A DNA stretch of 64,000 bases. Source: an uncultured Thalassolituus sp. (GTDB lineage: Bacteria > Pseudomonadota > Gammaproteobacteria > Pseudomonadales > Oceanobacteraceae). This document shows positions 26,870 through 34,436 of the stretch, in pieces. The stretch covers positions 62,001-126,000 of the forward strand of contig NZ_CATMFB010000005.1 in NCBI RefSeq assembly GCF_950066645.1, in the 5' to 3' direction. The notes under the pieces were generated by a model. That model was not told the origin of the DNA. It ran no database searches and worked only from the letters and a program-made list of their open reading frames with translations. The position numbers and the translations under genes are program-made. The first letter of the stretch is position 1. Each line of letters begins with the position of its first letter.

Positions 26870-27574
26870 TCACAGAAGCTCCAGTCCAGACTGGTTTATG
26901 CGCTTGTCCCGCTCACGCCAATCAGGCAGGCACTCGGACATCAGTGCACGGAACCCCGGGCCATGATCAAAATGGCGCAGATGACACAACTCATGAACGA
27001 CCACCAGCTCGATCAGGTCGGGCGTTAACGACATCAGCGCAAGATTAAGATTGATATAGCCTTTGCTTGACAGACTCCCCCAGCGGGTGCGCATCTGTTT
27101 CACTCTGAGGACTGGACGGGGCTTGCCGAATTTTTCAAAGAATGGCCACCAGCGATCAATCAGCTGCTCAAACTGCAGACGCGCCTCACTGCGCAGCCAT
27201 TTATCCCAGGCTTTGCTGCGCTGCTCGTCGCTCCATTCTGCGGGCACCCATACCTGCTCCCGGGTGACCAGAAATTCGCCCAGCGCACTTTCGGTAAAGG
27301 GACGCTCTGACCCGTACAGCACCACACCCCGGGCCTGGCGCTGTGCCCGCTCCCGGACTGCATCACGGCGTTCTTTTACCCAGGCCTGGTTCGAGTGCAC
27401 AAATGCCATAACAGAGTCTCTGTCGGTGTGCAGAGGAATACGCAGATCTATGTCACCGTCACTGGTGACCTGCAGACGCATAGTCCGCCGTCGCGAGGCT
27501 GACATGACAACACGGACGGATTCACCATCGACATCGACCCATATTTCCTGCTGGTAGGATTTTCGCTGCCCCAT
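26870..27574 (-). CDS. YgjP-like zinc metallopeptidase domain protein
   Basis: About 234 residues. The ATG at 27574 (MGQRKSYQQEIW) is preferred; the longer frame starts with TTG at 27595 and crowds the divergent gene 15 bp away. The zinc motif HELCH with downstream H of HFDHGPGF (about 195-210) and the preceding MRTRWGSLSSKGYINLNLAL are diagnostic of the YgjP/WLM-like family. The physiological substrate is unknown. Convergent with the deacetylase gene with no gap. Confidence 0.9.
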   Translation of the reverse strand: MGQRKSYQQEIWVDVDGESVRVVMSASRRRTMRLQVTSDGDIDLRIPLHTDRDSVMAFVHSNQAWVKERRDAVRERAQRQARGVVLYGSERPFTESALGEFLVTREQVWVPAEWSDEQRSKAWDKWLRSEARLQFEQLIDRWWPFFEKFGKPRPVLRVKQMRTRWGSLSSKGYINLNLALMSLTPDLIELVVVHELCHLRHFDHGPGFRALMSECLPDWRERDKRINQSGLELL

Positions 27575-27610
27575 AAGCCTGTTAGGATTGCCCAAATTCT
27601 GGAGAATGAT

Positions 27611-28186
27611 ATGACCGACCTGAATAGTATCCCAGCACTGTCTGAAGAAGAACTGGAAACCTTAGGTACCCTGCTTGAAGACGAAGCAGAGCGTAGCGAC
27701 AGTTTCGACTTTTTTGCCGTACACGGCTTTATCACTGGCCTGCTCGCCGGCCCGACCGAGTTCGAGCTGACAGCCGTGTGGGAAGGTGCATTCGATGAAC
27801 AGACGGGATTCAAAAAGGATCAGAAAGAGACCCTGAGCTACCTGATGAACGGCCTGGCAAAAGAAATTCAGGCGTGGCTCGATTCCGGTCAGGATTTTCC
27901 TGTTCCGTGTGACCTGACGCTGCTCGATGACGATGGCGAACCACCACTGGAAAGCTGGGCGATGGGCTTTATGTCTGCAGTATTGCTGAACGAAGCCAGC
28001 TGGTATGCAGAACGGGAAGAGACTGTAGCACAGCACCTCTTCCCGATTATGTATGCTTCAGGCCTGTTTATGGACGAGCCGGAAATGGCGGACATTGATG
28101 AAGATGTCGAGCTTTCAGATCAGATGTGCGGCAACATCCCTGCGGCCGTCGTAGAACTCTATCTGATGCTCAACGGCGGCAACTGA
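27611..28186 (+). CDS. UPF0149 (YecA/YgfB) family protein
   Basis: A 191-residue acidic protein of the UPF0149 family. Typical segments are SFDFFAVHGFITGLLAGP, a cysteine-containing linker and SWAMGFMSAVLL in the middle, and the C-terminal GNIPAAVVELYLMLN. It lacks the SEC-C zinc tail of full YecA. The ATG has a GGAGAATGAT ribosome site. Function is unproven in most bacteria. Confidence 0.85.
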   Translation: MTDLNSIPALSEEELETLGTLLEDEAERSDSFDFFAVHGFITGLLAGPTEFELTAVWEGAFDEQTGFKKDQKETLSYLMNGLAKEIQAWLDSGQDFPVPCDLTLLDDDGEPPLESWAMGFMSAVLLNEASWYAEREETVAQHLFPIMYASGLFMDEPEMADIDEDVELSDQMCGNIPAAVVELYLMLNGGN

Positions 28187-28192
28187 TCCGCC

Positions 28193-29557
28193 TCAGAACA
28201 GGTTAGCCACATCGTGTGGCTGCCTCACCCAGACTTCGACCCGGCTGTTTTTCTGACGGCCGTCATTGCCTTCCACATCCGCAACCGGAAGTTCAGAACC
28301 GTAGCCGGTAACCAGTTTCGGATAAACCGCTGCCTGCCGCAGTGCCCGACTGACTGCCATGGCTCTGTGCTTAGACAGCAACTGAGTCATAGTCTCATTA
28401 CCGCGGCTATCACCGAATCCAAGCAGGATGACTTCAGCTTCAGGATAGTCGGAAACAAACTCCAGCAGGCGGTCCACATCACGCTGAGCCTTGTTATCAA
28501 GGCGGGCGCTGCCTTCTTCAAAACGGAAGTTCACTGTCAGCCGGTACGCCCCTTCGGTGGTTTTGCGGATCTGATCCGGTAACTGAGCCTGATAGGCTGG
28601 TTTTACTGCCGTCACCGACTGAGATACAAACCCTACTTCTGCAACCTGCTCCTGCCCCTCGTGCGCAGCAAACTCAAGGAAGTCTCTGACATACGCGTTC
28701 GCCGGGCGTCCCGCCGTGTACAGATACAGGCGACGTGAAAGCGCATAGTCTTCGGTGGCCACGGTCAGCTTCTCAGGGAAGAGCCCTGCTGCCTGCCCCG
28801 CGGAAACCGCAATCGCGCGGGCATTACGCACTGACGCCAGGCCGACAAAGCCCACGGCTCCGGGCGTCACTGATACCCGGTCGGACAGATCATTGTTTGA
28901 CTCAAAGCGTGGAGTCCCCTCACGCAGTGCTGCACTGCCCAGCACCATGTGGCGGAAGCTGTCCCAGGTGCCGGAATTTTCATCACGCGCAAACACCGAG
29001 ACGGGTTCATCCAGACCACCCAGTTCTTTCCAGTTTGAAATTCTGCCGGTGAACAGATCGCGGATCTGCGTCACCTGTAGCTGCTGCAGCGGGTTTTCCG
29101 GATGAACGATGATCGCCAGACCATCAATACCTACTACATGCTCACTCTCCGCCGAAGACAGATTGACGGCAGGCATGGCAGCCTGCTCTTTGTCTTTGAC
29201 CGGGCGCGAAGCCGCTGCGATATCTGTGGCGCCCTGAGCAAGCGCCTTAAAGCCCGTGCCCGAGCCATGAGCGGCGATATCCACATAAATATGAGCCGAC
29301 ACTACCGGCACATATCCACTGATACGGACTTCGTTTCCACCACCGTTACTGACGCTCTGAACCTGCTCAGCCCCACGACTGACCATCCAGGACTTAACCA
29401 GTGCCGGAGCAAGCTCGGCCCCGATGGTGTTGGAGCCATCAATCCGGAAAAGCTTCTCGTAATAACCAGCAGAAAGCTCCGAGAAGAGTTCCTGCGCCTG
29501 TACAGCGCCAGAAACCAAGAGAAGTGTCAGAAAAGCCGGGCGGAGTATTTTTTTCAT
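28193..29557 (-). CDS. PstS-like phosphate-binding protein fused to OmpA C-terminal domain
   Basis: 454 residues with a signal peptide (MKKILRPAFLTLLLVSGAVQAQ). Residues about 36-300 are a PstS-type periplasmic binding domain (IDGSNTIGAELAPALVK, AAHGSGTGFKAL, VSVFARDENSGTWDSFRHMV). Residues about 330-450 are an OmpA peptidoglycan-binding domain (FRFEEGSARLDNKAQRDVDR, NSRVEVWVR). The fusion would tether a phosphate binder to the cell wall. A PhoB-like box lies 47 bp upstream. No pst transporter genes are in the window. Confidence 0.92.
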   Translation of the reverse strand: MKKILRPAFLTLLLVSGAVQAQELFSELSAGYYEKLFRIDGSNTIGAELAPALVKSWMVSRGAEQVQSVSNGGGNEVRISGYVPVVSAHIYVDIAAHGSGTGFKALAQGATDIAAASRPVKDKEQAAMPAVNLSSAESEHVVGIDGLAIIVHPENPLQQLQVTQIRDLFTGRISNWKELGGLDEPVSVFARDENSGTWDSFRHMVLGSAALREGTPRFESNNDLSDRVSVTPGAVGFVGLASVRNARAIAVSAGQAAGLFPEKLTVATEDYALSRRLYLYTAGRPANAYVRDFLEFAAHEGQEQVAEVGFVSQSVTAVKPAYQAQLPDQIRKTTEGAYRLTVNFRFEEGSARLDNKAQRDVDRLLEFVSDYPEAEVILLGFGDSRGNETMTQLLSKHRAMAVSRALRQAAVYPKLVTGYGSELPVADVEGNDGRQKNSRVEVWVRQPHDVANLF

Positions 29558-29603
29558 TAGCGGGTACTGCCTTATTCACCGCGCGACACACTACCTGACT
29601 TTT

Positions 29604-29621
29604 ATGACATTTTTATGACAA
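29604..29621 (-). promoter_or_regulatory. PhoB box upstream of the PstS-OmpA gene
   Basis: Read on the minus strand this is TTGTCATAAAAATGTCAT, two TGTCAT direct repeats 11 bp apart, close to the Pho-box consensus CTGTCATAAATCTGTCAY. It lies 47 bp before the start codon in the correct orientation. It implies induction under phosphate starvation. Confidence 0.75.
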
Positions 29622-29641
29622 AGCGGTTTTTCGCTTTTAAA

Positions 29642-30292
29642 TCAATCGGTTATATATGGCCGCTGAGCCGTCTGATAAGCCTCATCAGAAATAAGCTTGC
29701 GGAAACCCCGCAGGGTATTCAGCGGTGCATCCACCACAAAGCTGTTCACCAGCCAGGACGGCAGGCCGCCGCCCGGATCAGCATGAGCCTCGTAAGTGAC
29801 CTCAATCACACCATCACCCTGAGGCGCGAACTGCCAGTAACCGTCCATGCGGCGGATACGGATATGATCGTCGTTTTCAGGAAACACGTCGTTGCGAGCG
29901 GTGACGTCAACGCGGACGACGCCAGTTGACGGGTCCTGCGAAATCGTTGTCTGAGAAATGCTGTCACGGTTTTTCACCGGCCAGGGCATTTCAGTCACCA
30001 TGTAATACACGGCTTCTTTGTCGTTAAGTTCTTCAATCAACGCCATGGCTTTGCAGTTGAACACCCAATCGTGAGTGCGATCCGTATCCTGCAGCAGCGC
30101 AATGGGCGCCGTCAGCGTACTTCTGACGTGAGTGACGGCCCGGAAGGCGTTCATATCAGAGTCTTTGACCGAACGGGTGTATACACGGATGTCATCGTCT
30201 TTGTCGTAGGTTGCTTCCTTCCAGTCGCCCGCCCAGCTGACAGACGCTGTTGCCCACATCAGGCAGAAGATGAGACTGCGTTTAATGATCAT
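29642..30292 (-). CDS. START-domain (SRPBCC) secreted protein
   Basis: 216 residues from the ATG at 30292, with a signal peptide (MIIKRSLIFCLMWATASVSWAG). The mature part is a START/lipid-binding fold: DDIRVYTRSVKDSDMNAFRA, ALLQDTDRTHDWVFNCKAM and VTARNDVFPENDDHIRI. It probably binds a hydrophobic ligand in the periplasm. It overlaps the bolA end by 11 bp. Longer in-frame starts exist but run through bolA. Confidence 0.88.
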   Translation of the reverse strand: MIIKRSLIFCLMWATASVSWAGDWKEATYDKDDDIRVYTRSVKDSDMNAFRAVTHVRSTLTAPIALLQDTDRTHDWVFNCKAMALIEELNDKEAVYYMVTEMPWPVKNRDSISQTTISQDPSTGVVRVDVTARNDVFPENDDHIRIRRMDGYWQFAPQGDGVIEVTYEAHADPGGGLPSWLVNSFVVDAPLNTLRGFRKLISDEAYQTAQRPYITD

Positions 30293-30596
30293 GCTTGCTG
30301 CCCCCCATGCAGTTCGGGGATACAGGTACCTGTGCAGGGTCCTGCCACTCATCCGGTGCATACAGGTGCAGAGCCAGCGCGTGAACCGGCCCCTGAAGTT
30401 CTTCCTGTAGCAGACCGTACACTTTCTGGTGACGAGCGACGGCACGCAGGCCAGAGAAAGCATCAGACACCAGGGTAATCTTAAAATGGGAGTCACTCGC
30501 CGGGCCGGAGTGCATGTGGCTTTCGTTGTCTATCTGAAGATGTAGCGGGCTGAGAGCCGACAGCCGTGTTTCTATGCTCTGCTGTACGCTGGACAT
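30282..30596 (-). CDS. BolA family protein
   Basis: 104 residues from the ATG at 30596 (GGAAG ribosome site). The BolA fold shows LHLQIDNESHMHSGPASDSH, LVSDAFSGLRAVARHQKVYG and the C-terminal VHALALHLYAPDEW. BolA proteins bind monothiol glutaredoxin Fe-S clusters and act in stress or morphology control. First gene of a two-gene minus-strand unit with the START-domain gene. Confidence 0.93.
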   Translation of the reverse strand: MSSVQQSIETRLSALSPLHLQIDNESHMHSGPASDSHFKITLVSDAFSGLRAVARHQKVYGLLQEELQGPVHALALHLYAPDEWQDPAQVPVSPNCMGGSKHDH

Positions 30597-30733
30597 TAGA
30601 ACTTCCGTAATTGATTTGCTGGCGTATCCTGACAGGACATCCCTACTATAAACAAGACCAACGCGGTTGCACACCGGTCAGTCTTATCGCTACAGTATCA
30701 GGCTTATTTTTATTCACCGACGGAAGCAGGACA

Positions 30734-31327
30734 ATGCAGGATACTGAAACCCCACGTACCCACTCTCTGATTGATCGCTACTACGAAGAAGAACGTGAAC
30801 TCCAGGAGAAAGAACTCTCTCTGGCGGAGGTAACACTGCGTCTGGACGCGAATGACCTTGCCATGCTGGGCATGGTTGCGCGCCGTTTCCGTAAGGGTCG
30901 TGATGATGTCGCACAGGAAGTATTGTCCCACGCGCTGATCGATCTGTTCGCCCGGATAGAAAGTGGTGAACGCAAACTGATGGCGCGCGATGCCGATGAA
31001 TCAGCAAAGGCCATTGCCACCAGTATTGCGGAAGAAAACGGCATCCGTGATGTAGATTTCCGCAGCGGCTACTGGGCGCAGCAGGAACGCCAGATCACTA
31101 AGTTGGAAAAACAACGTGAGAAGCTGGAAAAGAAAGCGGCAAAAGAAGTAGCGCCCGCTGAGCCAACACCAGCGGCGAGCAATGAATCCGCCGAAGAAGC
31201 TGTTCAGTACCCTGAAACCGGCGCGATTGAGAAAGCACCCGCAGCACTTGAGACGCAGATTGAAGCAGCGAACGGCCCCGGGCAGGAAAACGCTGAAGAA
31301 ACGCCTGCCTCAGTATTTGCTGACTGA
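30734..31327 (+). CDS. Uncharacterised charged protein with coiled-coil
   Basis: 197 residues from the ATG at 30734; a longer frame from 30611 has no ribosome site and overlaps the bolA promoter. The N-terminal half is helical and charged (RYYEEERELQEKELSLAEVT, then VARRFRKGRDDVAQEVLSHA). A coiled coil follows near 118-138 (QITKLEKQREKLEKKAAKE). The tail is a low-complexity acidic A/E/P-rich stretch. I do not recognise the family. The ARRF...EVLSHALIDL helices suggest a small DNA- or protein-binding module, but this is speculative. Confidence 0.7.
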   Translation: MQDTETPRTHSLIDRYYEEERELQEKELSLAEVTLRLDANDLAMLGMVARRFRKGRDDVAQEVLSHALIDLFARIESGERKLMARDADESAKAIATSIAEENGIRDVDFRSGYWAQQERQITKLEKQREKLEKKAAKEVAPAEPTPAASNESAEEAVQYPETGAIEKAPAALETQIEAANGPGQENAEETPASVFAD

Positions 31328-31359
31328 TCGCCTCAGTCAGAGCCTGTATCTGGCCACTG

Positions 31360-31551
31360 TTATTTGCGCCAGATCCGCAGTTCCCGGAATTCGCCGGGAC
31401 CTGCTTCCATCCAGAGTAACTCGTGTTGATCCGAGAAGATAAACCGGTTCCCCATCAGAAACCCTTCCCGGCGACGCCCGGAGACAGTCGCTGACGCCTG
31501 CCGCCCCTGTTTCTTGGCAGTCTCCACATAGTTATCAGGCAAGAGATCCAT
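31360..31551 (-). CDS. Small hypothetical protein (63 residues)
   Basis: Starts at the ATG at 31551 behind GGAGAGAATT; the frame extends to 31665 without better starts. The sequence is basic in the middle (KKQGRQASATVSGRRREGF) and has alternating hydrophobic strands NRFIFSDQHELLWMEAG. No family recognised. It is divergent from rbgA and convergent with the coiled-coil gene. Confidence 0.5.
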   Translation of the reverse strand: MDLLPDNYVETAKKQGRQASATVSGRRREGFLMGNRFIFSDQHELLWMEAGPGEFRELRIWRK

Positions 31552-31712
31552 AATTCTCTCCAATCCCAATGGTATCCGGCCGGGGGCCGTACTCTGTGCT
31601 ATGAGTACCGCAACCTGGTGACAATCACGTGTCAGCTCTGCGGTTGCTCTCCCTCGCCCATGCATTACAATGTGCCGCCCCGAAAGCAGTTCGTCAATTG
31701 AGAATATACGCT

Positions 31713-32624
31713 ATGGCAATTCAGTGGTTCCCCGGGCACATGAACAAGGCCCGGAAGAAGATCAGTGAGGCGATGCCCGACATTGATCTGGTGATTGAAG
31801 TGCTGGATTCCCGCCTGCCCTTCTCCAGTACCAACCCGATGGTCGATGAACTCCGCCGTGACAAGCCCTGTATCAAGGTACTGAACAAGGCCGACCTCGC
31901 CGACCCGGCCATCACCAGGGCCTGGGCTGACCACTTTAATGCACAGGACAACACCACAGCATTGCCTCTGGTCGCGGAAGACAGGAAGCAGGTCAAACAG
32001 CTGATCAATATGGCCAGGAAAGTCGGAGCAGCGCGTCTGGAGAAGAACCTCGTGGTCCGGGTCATGATCATGGGCATCCCTAACGTCGGGAAGTCGACCC
32101 TGATCAATGCGCTGGCGGGACGCTACATTGCCCGCACCGGTAATGAGCCTGCAGTGACCAAAGCGAATCAGATGATTGATCTCAAAAATGGCATCGTTCT
32201 GTCCGACACCCCCGGAATTCTCTGGCCAAAGTTTGAGAATGAACTCAGTGGCTACCGGCTCGCAGCCAGTGGTGCCGTGAAAGATACCGCGATTGAGTAC
32301 ACAGATGTCGCTCTGTTTGCGCTGGGCTATCTGCGTACCGCGTATGCGGACGAACTGTCGGCCCGCTTCAAGCTGAAGGAGATGCCGGAGACTGCTGAGA
32401 AGCTGCTGAATACCATTGCAGCCAAGCGCGGGTGCCTGCGTGCCGGTGGCATTGCCGACCTGCACAAAGCATCAGAACTGGTATTGCACGAAATGCGCGC
32501 TGGGAAAATCGGGCGTATTTCGCTGGAAACTCCCGATATGGTTGCTACAGAACTGGCTGAAATAGAACGCCTGCGCCTTGAAGCAGAAGCGGCAGAAGAA
32601 GAAAGCGCCAATAAAAAAGGCTGA
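31713..32624 (+). CDS. rbgA: Ribosome-biogenesis GTPase YlqF/RbgA
   Basis: A circularly permuted GTPase of 303 residues that assists large-subunit assembly. The ATG at 31713 begins the family-typical MAIQWFPGHMNKARKKI. The motif order is G4 NKAD (about 64) before G1 GIPNVGKST (about 128) and G3 DTPG (about 170), the permuted order that defines the family. The C-terminal alanine/glutamate tail is normal. The 3' end overlaps a terminator serving the opposite gene. Confidence 0.95.
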   Translation: MAIQWFPGHMNKARKKISEAMPDIDLVIEVLDSRLPFSSTNPMVDELRRDKPCIKVLNKADLADPAITRAWADHFNAQDNTTALPLVAEDRKQVKQLINMARKVGAARLEKNLVVRVMIMGIPNVGKSTLINALAGRYIARTGNEPAVTKANQMIDLKNGIVLSDTPGILWPKFENELSGYRLAASGAVKDTAIEYTDVALFALGYLRTAYADELSARFKLKEMPETAEKLLNTIAAKRGCLRAGGIADLHKASELVLHEMRAGKIGRISLETPDMVATELAEIERLRLEAEAAEEESANKKG

Positions 32625-32639
32625 GTAAATACTCAGCCT
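32611..32639 (-). terminator. Terminator of the DUF695 gene, overlapping the rbgA end
   Basis: On the minus strand a 10-bp stem AGGCTGAGTA / TACTCAGCCT is followed by TTTTTTAT. It sits 22 bp past the stop of the minus-strand DUF695 gene and includes the rbgA stop codon. On the plus strand it lacks a T-run. Confidence 0.75.
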
Positions 32640-32660
32640 CTTCAGTCGCCATCGTTACCC

Positions 32661-33101
32661 TCAGGCTTCGGTGGTATCAATCCGCTCATGTACCTGAATA
32701 AAGGTCTGCCATTCTTCGTCCGGGTCGGCTACGACCTCAATCGGATACAGGCCTTCGTCTGTCGGTACGCTGTCCAGCCCTGCTTTCAGCTTTTCAAGAT
32801 CACTGGTATAGATAATCCACTGATTGATACCGTCATGGGTGATCATCATCGCCACAACCGACGTTTCATCCGGCTCCAGCCGGGTCTGCAGATGCTCGGT
32901 GAAGGCAACGATGCGGGCCTGCTCGGCCACTGCAGGAAAACCAGTGCTGTCGTCCAGCGACTGTGCATGCCAGGCAATCTGAACACATAAAGGGTATTTG
33001 CCGGAATCCCGCGCCAGCGTCCAGTCTTCACGGTACTGAATGCTGATGGGTTTCTCCTGCAAGGTCCCGGATGCCCGTACCCAACGATTGTTAACCAGCA
33101 T
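32661..33101 (-). CDS. DUF695-like protein
   Basis: 146 residues, soluble and acidic. Segments such as ISIQYREDWTLARDSGKYPL, MMITHDGINQWIIYTSDLEK and EVVADPDEEWQTFIQVHERI match the DUF695 pattern. Function unknown. The ATG follows AAGGAAAGCCACC. It is convergent with rbgA and shares no operon with the sulfur genes upstream. Confidence 0.7.
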   Translation of the reverse strand: MLVNNRWVRASGTLQEKPISIQYREDWTLARDSGKYPLCVQIAWHAQSLDDSTGFPAVAEQARIVAFTEHLQTRLEPDETSVVAMMITHDGINQWIIYTSDLEKLKAGLDSVPTDEGLYPIEVVADPDEEWQTFIQVHERIDTTEA

Positions 33102-33164
33102 GGTGGCTTTCCTTCTTATTCCATCTGTTTATACCAGACTAACGGATAACCGCTGAATTGCCAA

Positions 33165-34028
33165 TCACAGCCGGTTTAATGGGATCTTCAGGTAGCTGAC
33201 ACCATTTTCTTCCGGTTCAGGAAATGCGCCTGCGCGGATATTTACCTGCAGCGACGGAAGAATCAGACGCGGTGCTTCAAGACTGGCATCGCGCTCTGCG
33301 CGCATCCGGATAAACTCTTCGCGGGTGTGGCCGGCACCAACATGAATGTTATCTTTTTTCTGCTCTGCCACCGTTACGACACTGCTCAGCTCACGATCGG
33401 ATGGCGGGTAGTCATGACACAGGTGCAACTGCACGTCATCTCCGAGCGCAAGCAGCTTCTGTATAGAATCAAACAGCGTCCCGGCATCACCGCCGGGGAA
33501 ATCACATCGCGCAGTTCCCACATCCGGCATAAACAACGTGTCTCCCACAAACACGTCGGTATCGCCCACAAGATAACTCACGCAGGCCGGCGTATGCCCG
33601 GGTGTCGCCATCACACGGATTTCTGTCTCGCCCAGCATCAGGAGTTCGCCGTCCTGCAGCAACAGATCAAATTGCGAGCCGTCGGTGGCGAAACGGCTGT
33701 CTTCATTAAAAATACCGGCGAAGATGCTCTGCACTCCGACAATACCTCCCCCGATGACGATCTGTGCACCGGTCTGTTGGCGCAGCCAGTCAGCGGCAGA
33801 CAGGTGATCCGCATGGGCATGCGTTTCAAGAATGAAATCACACGCCAGACCTTCTGCGCGGATGGTATCCAGAATGTCTTCCGCCGACGCGACTGACGTC
33901 CGGCCAGACTTTGCATCGTAATCCATCACAGGATCAACAATCGCGCAGCGTTTTCTGGCCTCATCAATAAGCAGATGAGTGAAAGTCGATGTATCTTTAT
34001 GAAGGTAGCTACGAACCTGATGCGTCAT
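33165..34028 (-). CDS. MBL-fold persulfide dioxygenase-like hydrolase (Blh type)
   Basis: 287 residues of the ETHE1/Blh metallo-beta-lactamase group. Metal motif HAHADHLSAADW (about 66-77), then ATPGHTPACVSYLVGD (about 142-157) and LCHDYPP with the last histidine (about 203). This group oxidises glutathione persulfide to sulfite during sulfide detoxification. It is divergent from a BigR/SqrR-like regulator with a palindromic operator between, matching the bigR-blh arrangement. Assignment of substrate is by family. Confidence 0.9.
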   Translation of the reverse strand: MTHQVRSYLHKDTSTFTHLLIDEARKRCAIVDPVMDYDAKSGRTSVASAEDILDTIRAEGLACDFILETHAHADHLSAADWLRQQTGAQIVIGGGIVGVQSIFAGIFNEDSRFATDGSQFDLLLQDGELLMLGETEIRVMATPGHTPACVSYLVGDTDVFVGDTLFMPDVGTARCDFPGGDAGTLFDSIQKLLALGDDVQLHLCHDYPPSDRELSSVVTVAEQKKDNIHVGAGHTREEFIRMRAERDASLEAPRLILPSLQVNIRAGAFPEPEENGVSYLKIPLNRL

Positions 34029-34063
34029 CGGGGTAGTCCTCTGTCTCGCCCTGAACTTTGATT

Positions 34064-34099
34064 ATTGTATTAGAATATTCTTATTTAGCAATATACAAT
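34064..34099. promoter_or_regulatory. Probable operator of the BigR-like regulator
   Basis: The 103-bp divergent gap holds an inverted repeat ATTGTAT (34064-34070) / ATACAAT (34093-34099) surrounding a perfect 10-bp palindrome AGAATATTCT (34072-34081). The block is very AT-rich compared with its surroundings. ArsR-family regulators bind such dyads across promoters, so both divergent genes could be repressed from here. Confidence 0.6.
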
Positions 34100-34130
34100 T
34101 CAACCAATCAGGCGAGGCAGCGGAGCTAAA

Positions 34131-34436
34131 ATGACACAGTCAGCCAGTAAGAATCGTGCGGCAGCCGTCAGGCTGTTGAAGGCCATGGGAAATGAGCACC
34201 GCCTGGATATTCTCTGCACTCTGAAACACGGCGAGCTGTCTGTTTCTGCCCTGTGCAACCGGATAGACCTCAGCCAGTCAGCCATGTCTCAACACCTGGC
34301 GTGGCTCAGAAACGAACGCCTGGTCAGCAGTCGGCGTGCGTCTCAGTCTGTGTTGTATCGCCTCAGCGATACGCGGGCCGCCGAGATGATAACCCTGCTG
34401 AACCGCCTGTATGGATCGGTCGATGAAAATAACTAA
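34131..34436 (+). CDS. ArsR-family regulator, BigR/SqrR/YgaV-like
   Basis: A 101-residue winged-helix repressor (LDILCTLKHGELSVSALCNR, LSQSAMSQHLAWLRNERLVS). Persulfide-sensing relatives use two cysteines, one in the ALC segment and one near the C-terminus. Here C42 is kept, and C29 is present, but the C-terminal cysteine is missing (the tail reads LLNRLYGSVDENN). It overlaps the SulP transporter start by 14 or 26 bp. Sulfide responsiveness is inferred from neighbours. Confidence 0.88.
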   Translation: MTQSASKNRAAAVRLLKAMGNEHRLDILCTLKHGELSVSALCNRIDLSQSAMSQHLAWLRNERLVSSRRASQSVLYRLSDTRAAEMITLLNRLYGSVDENN

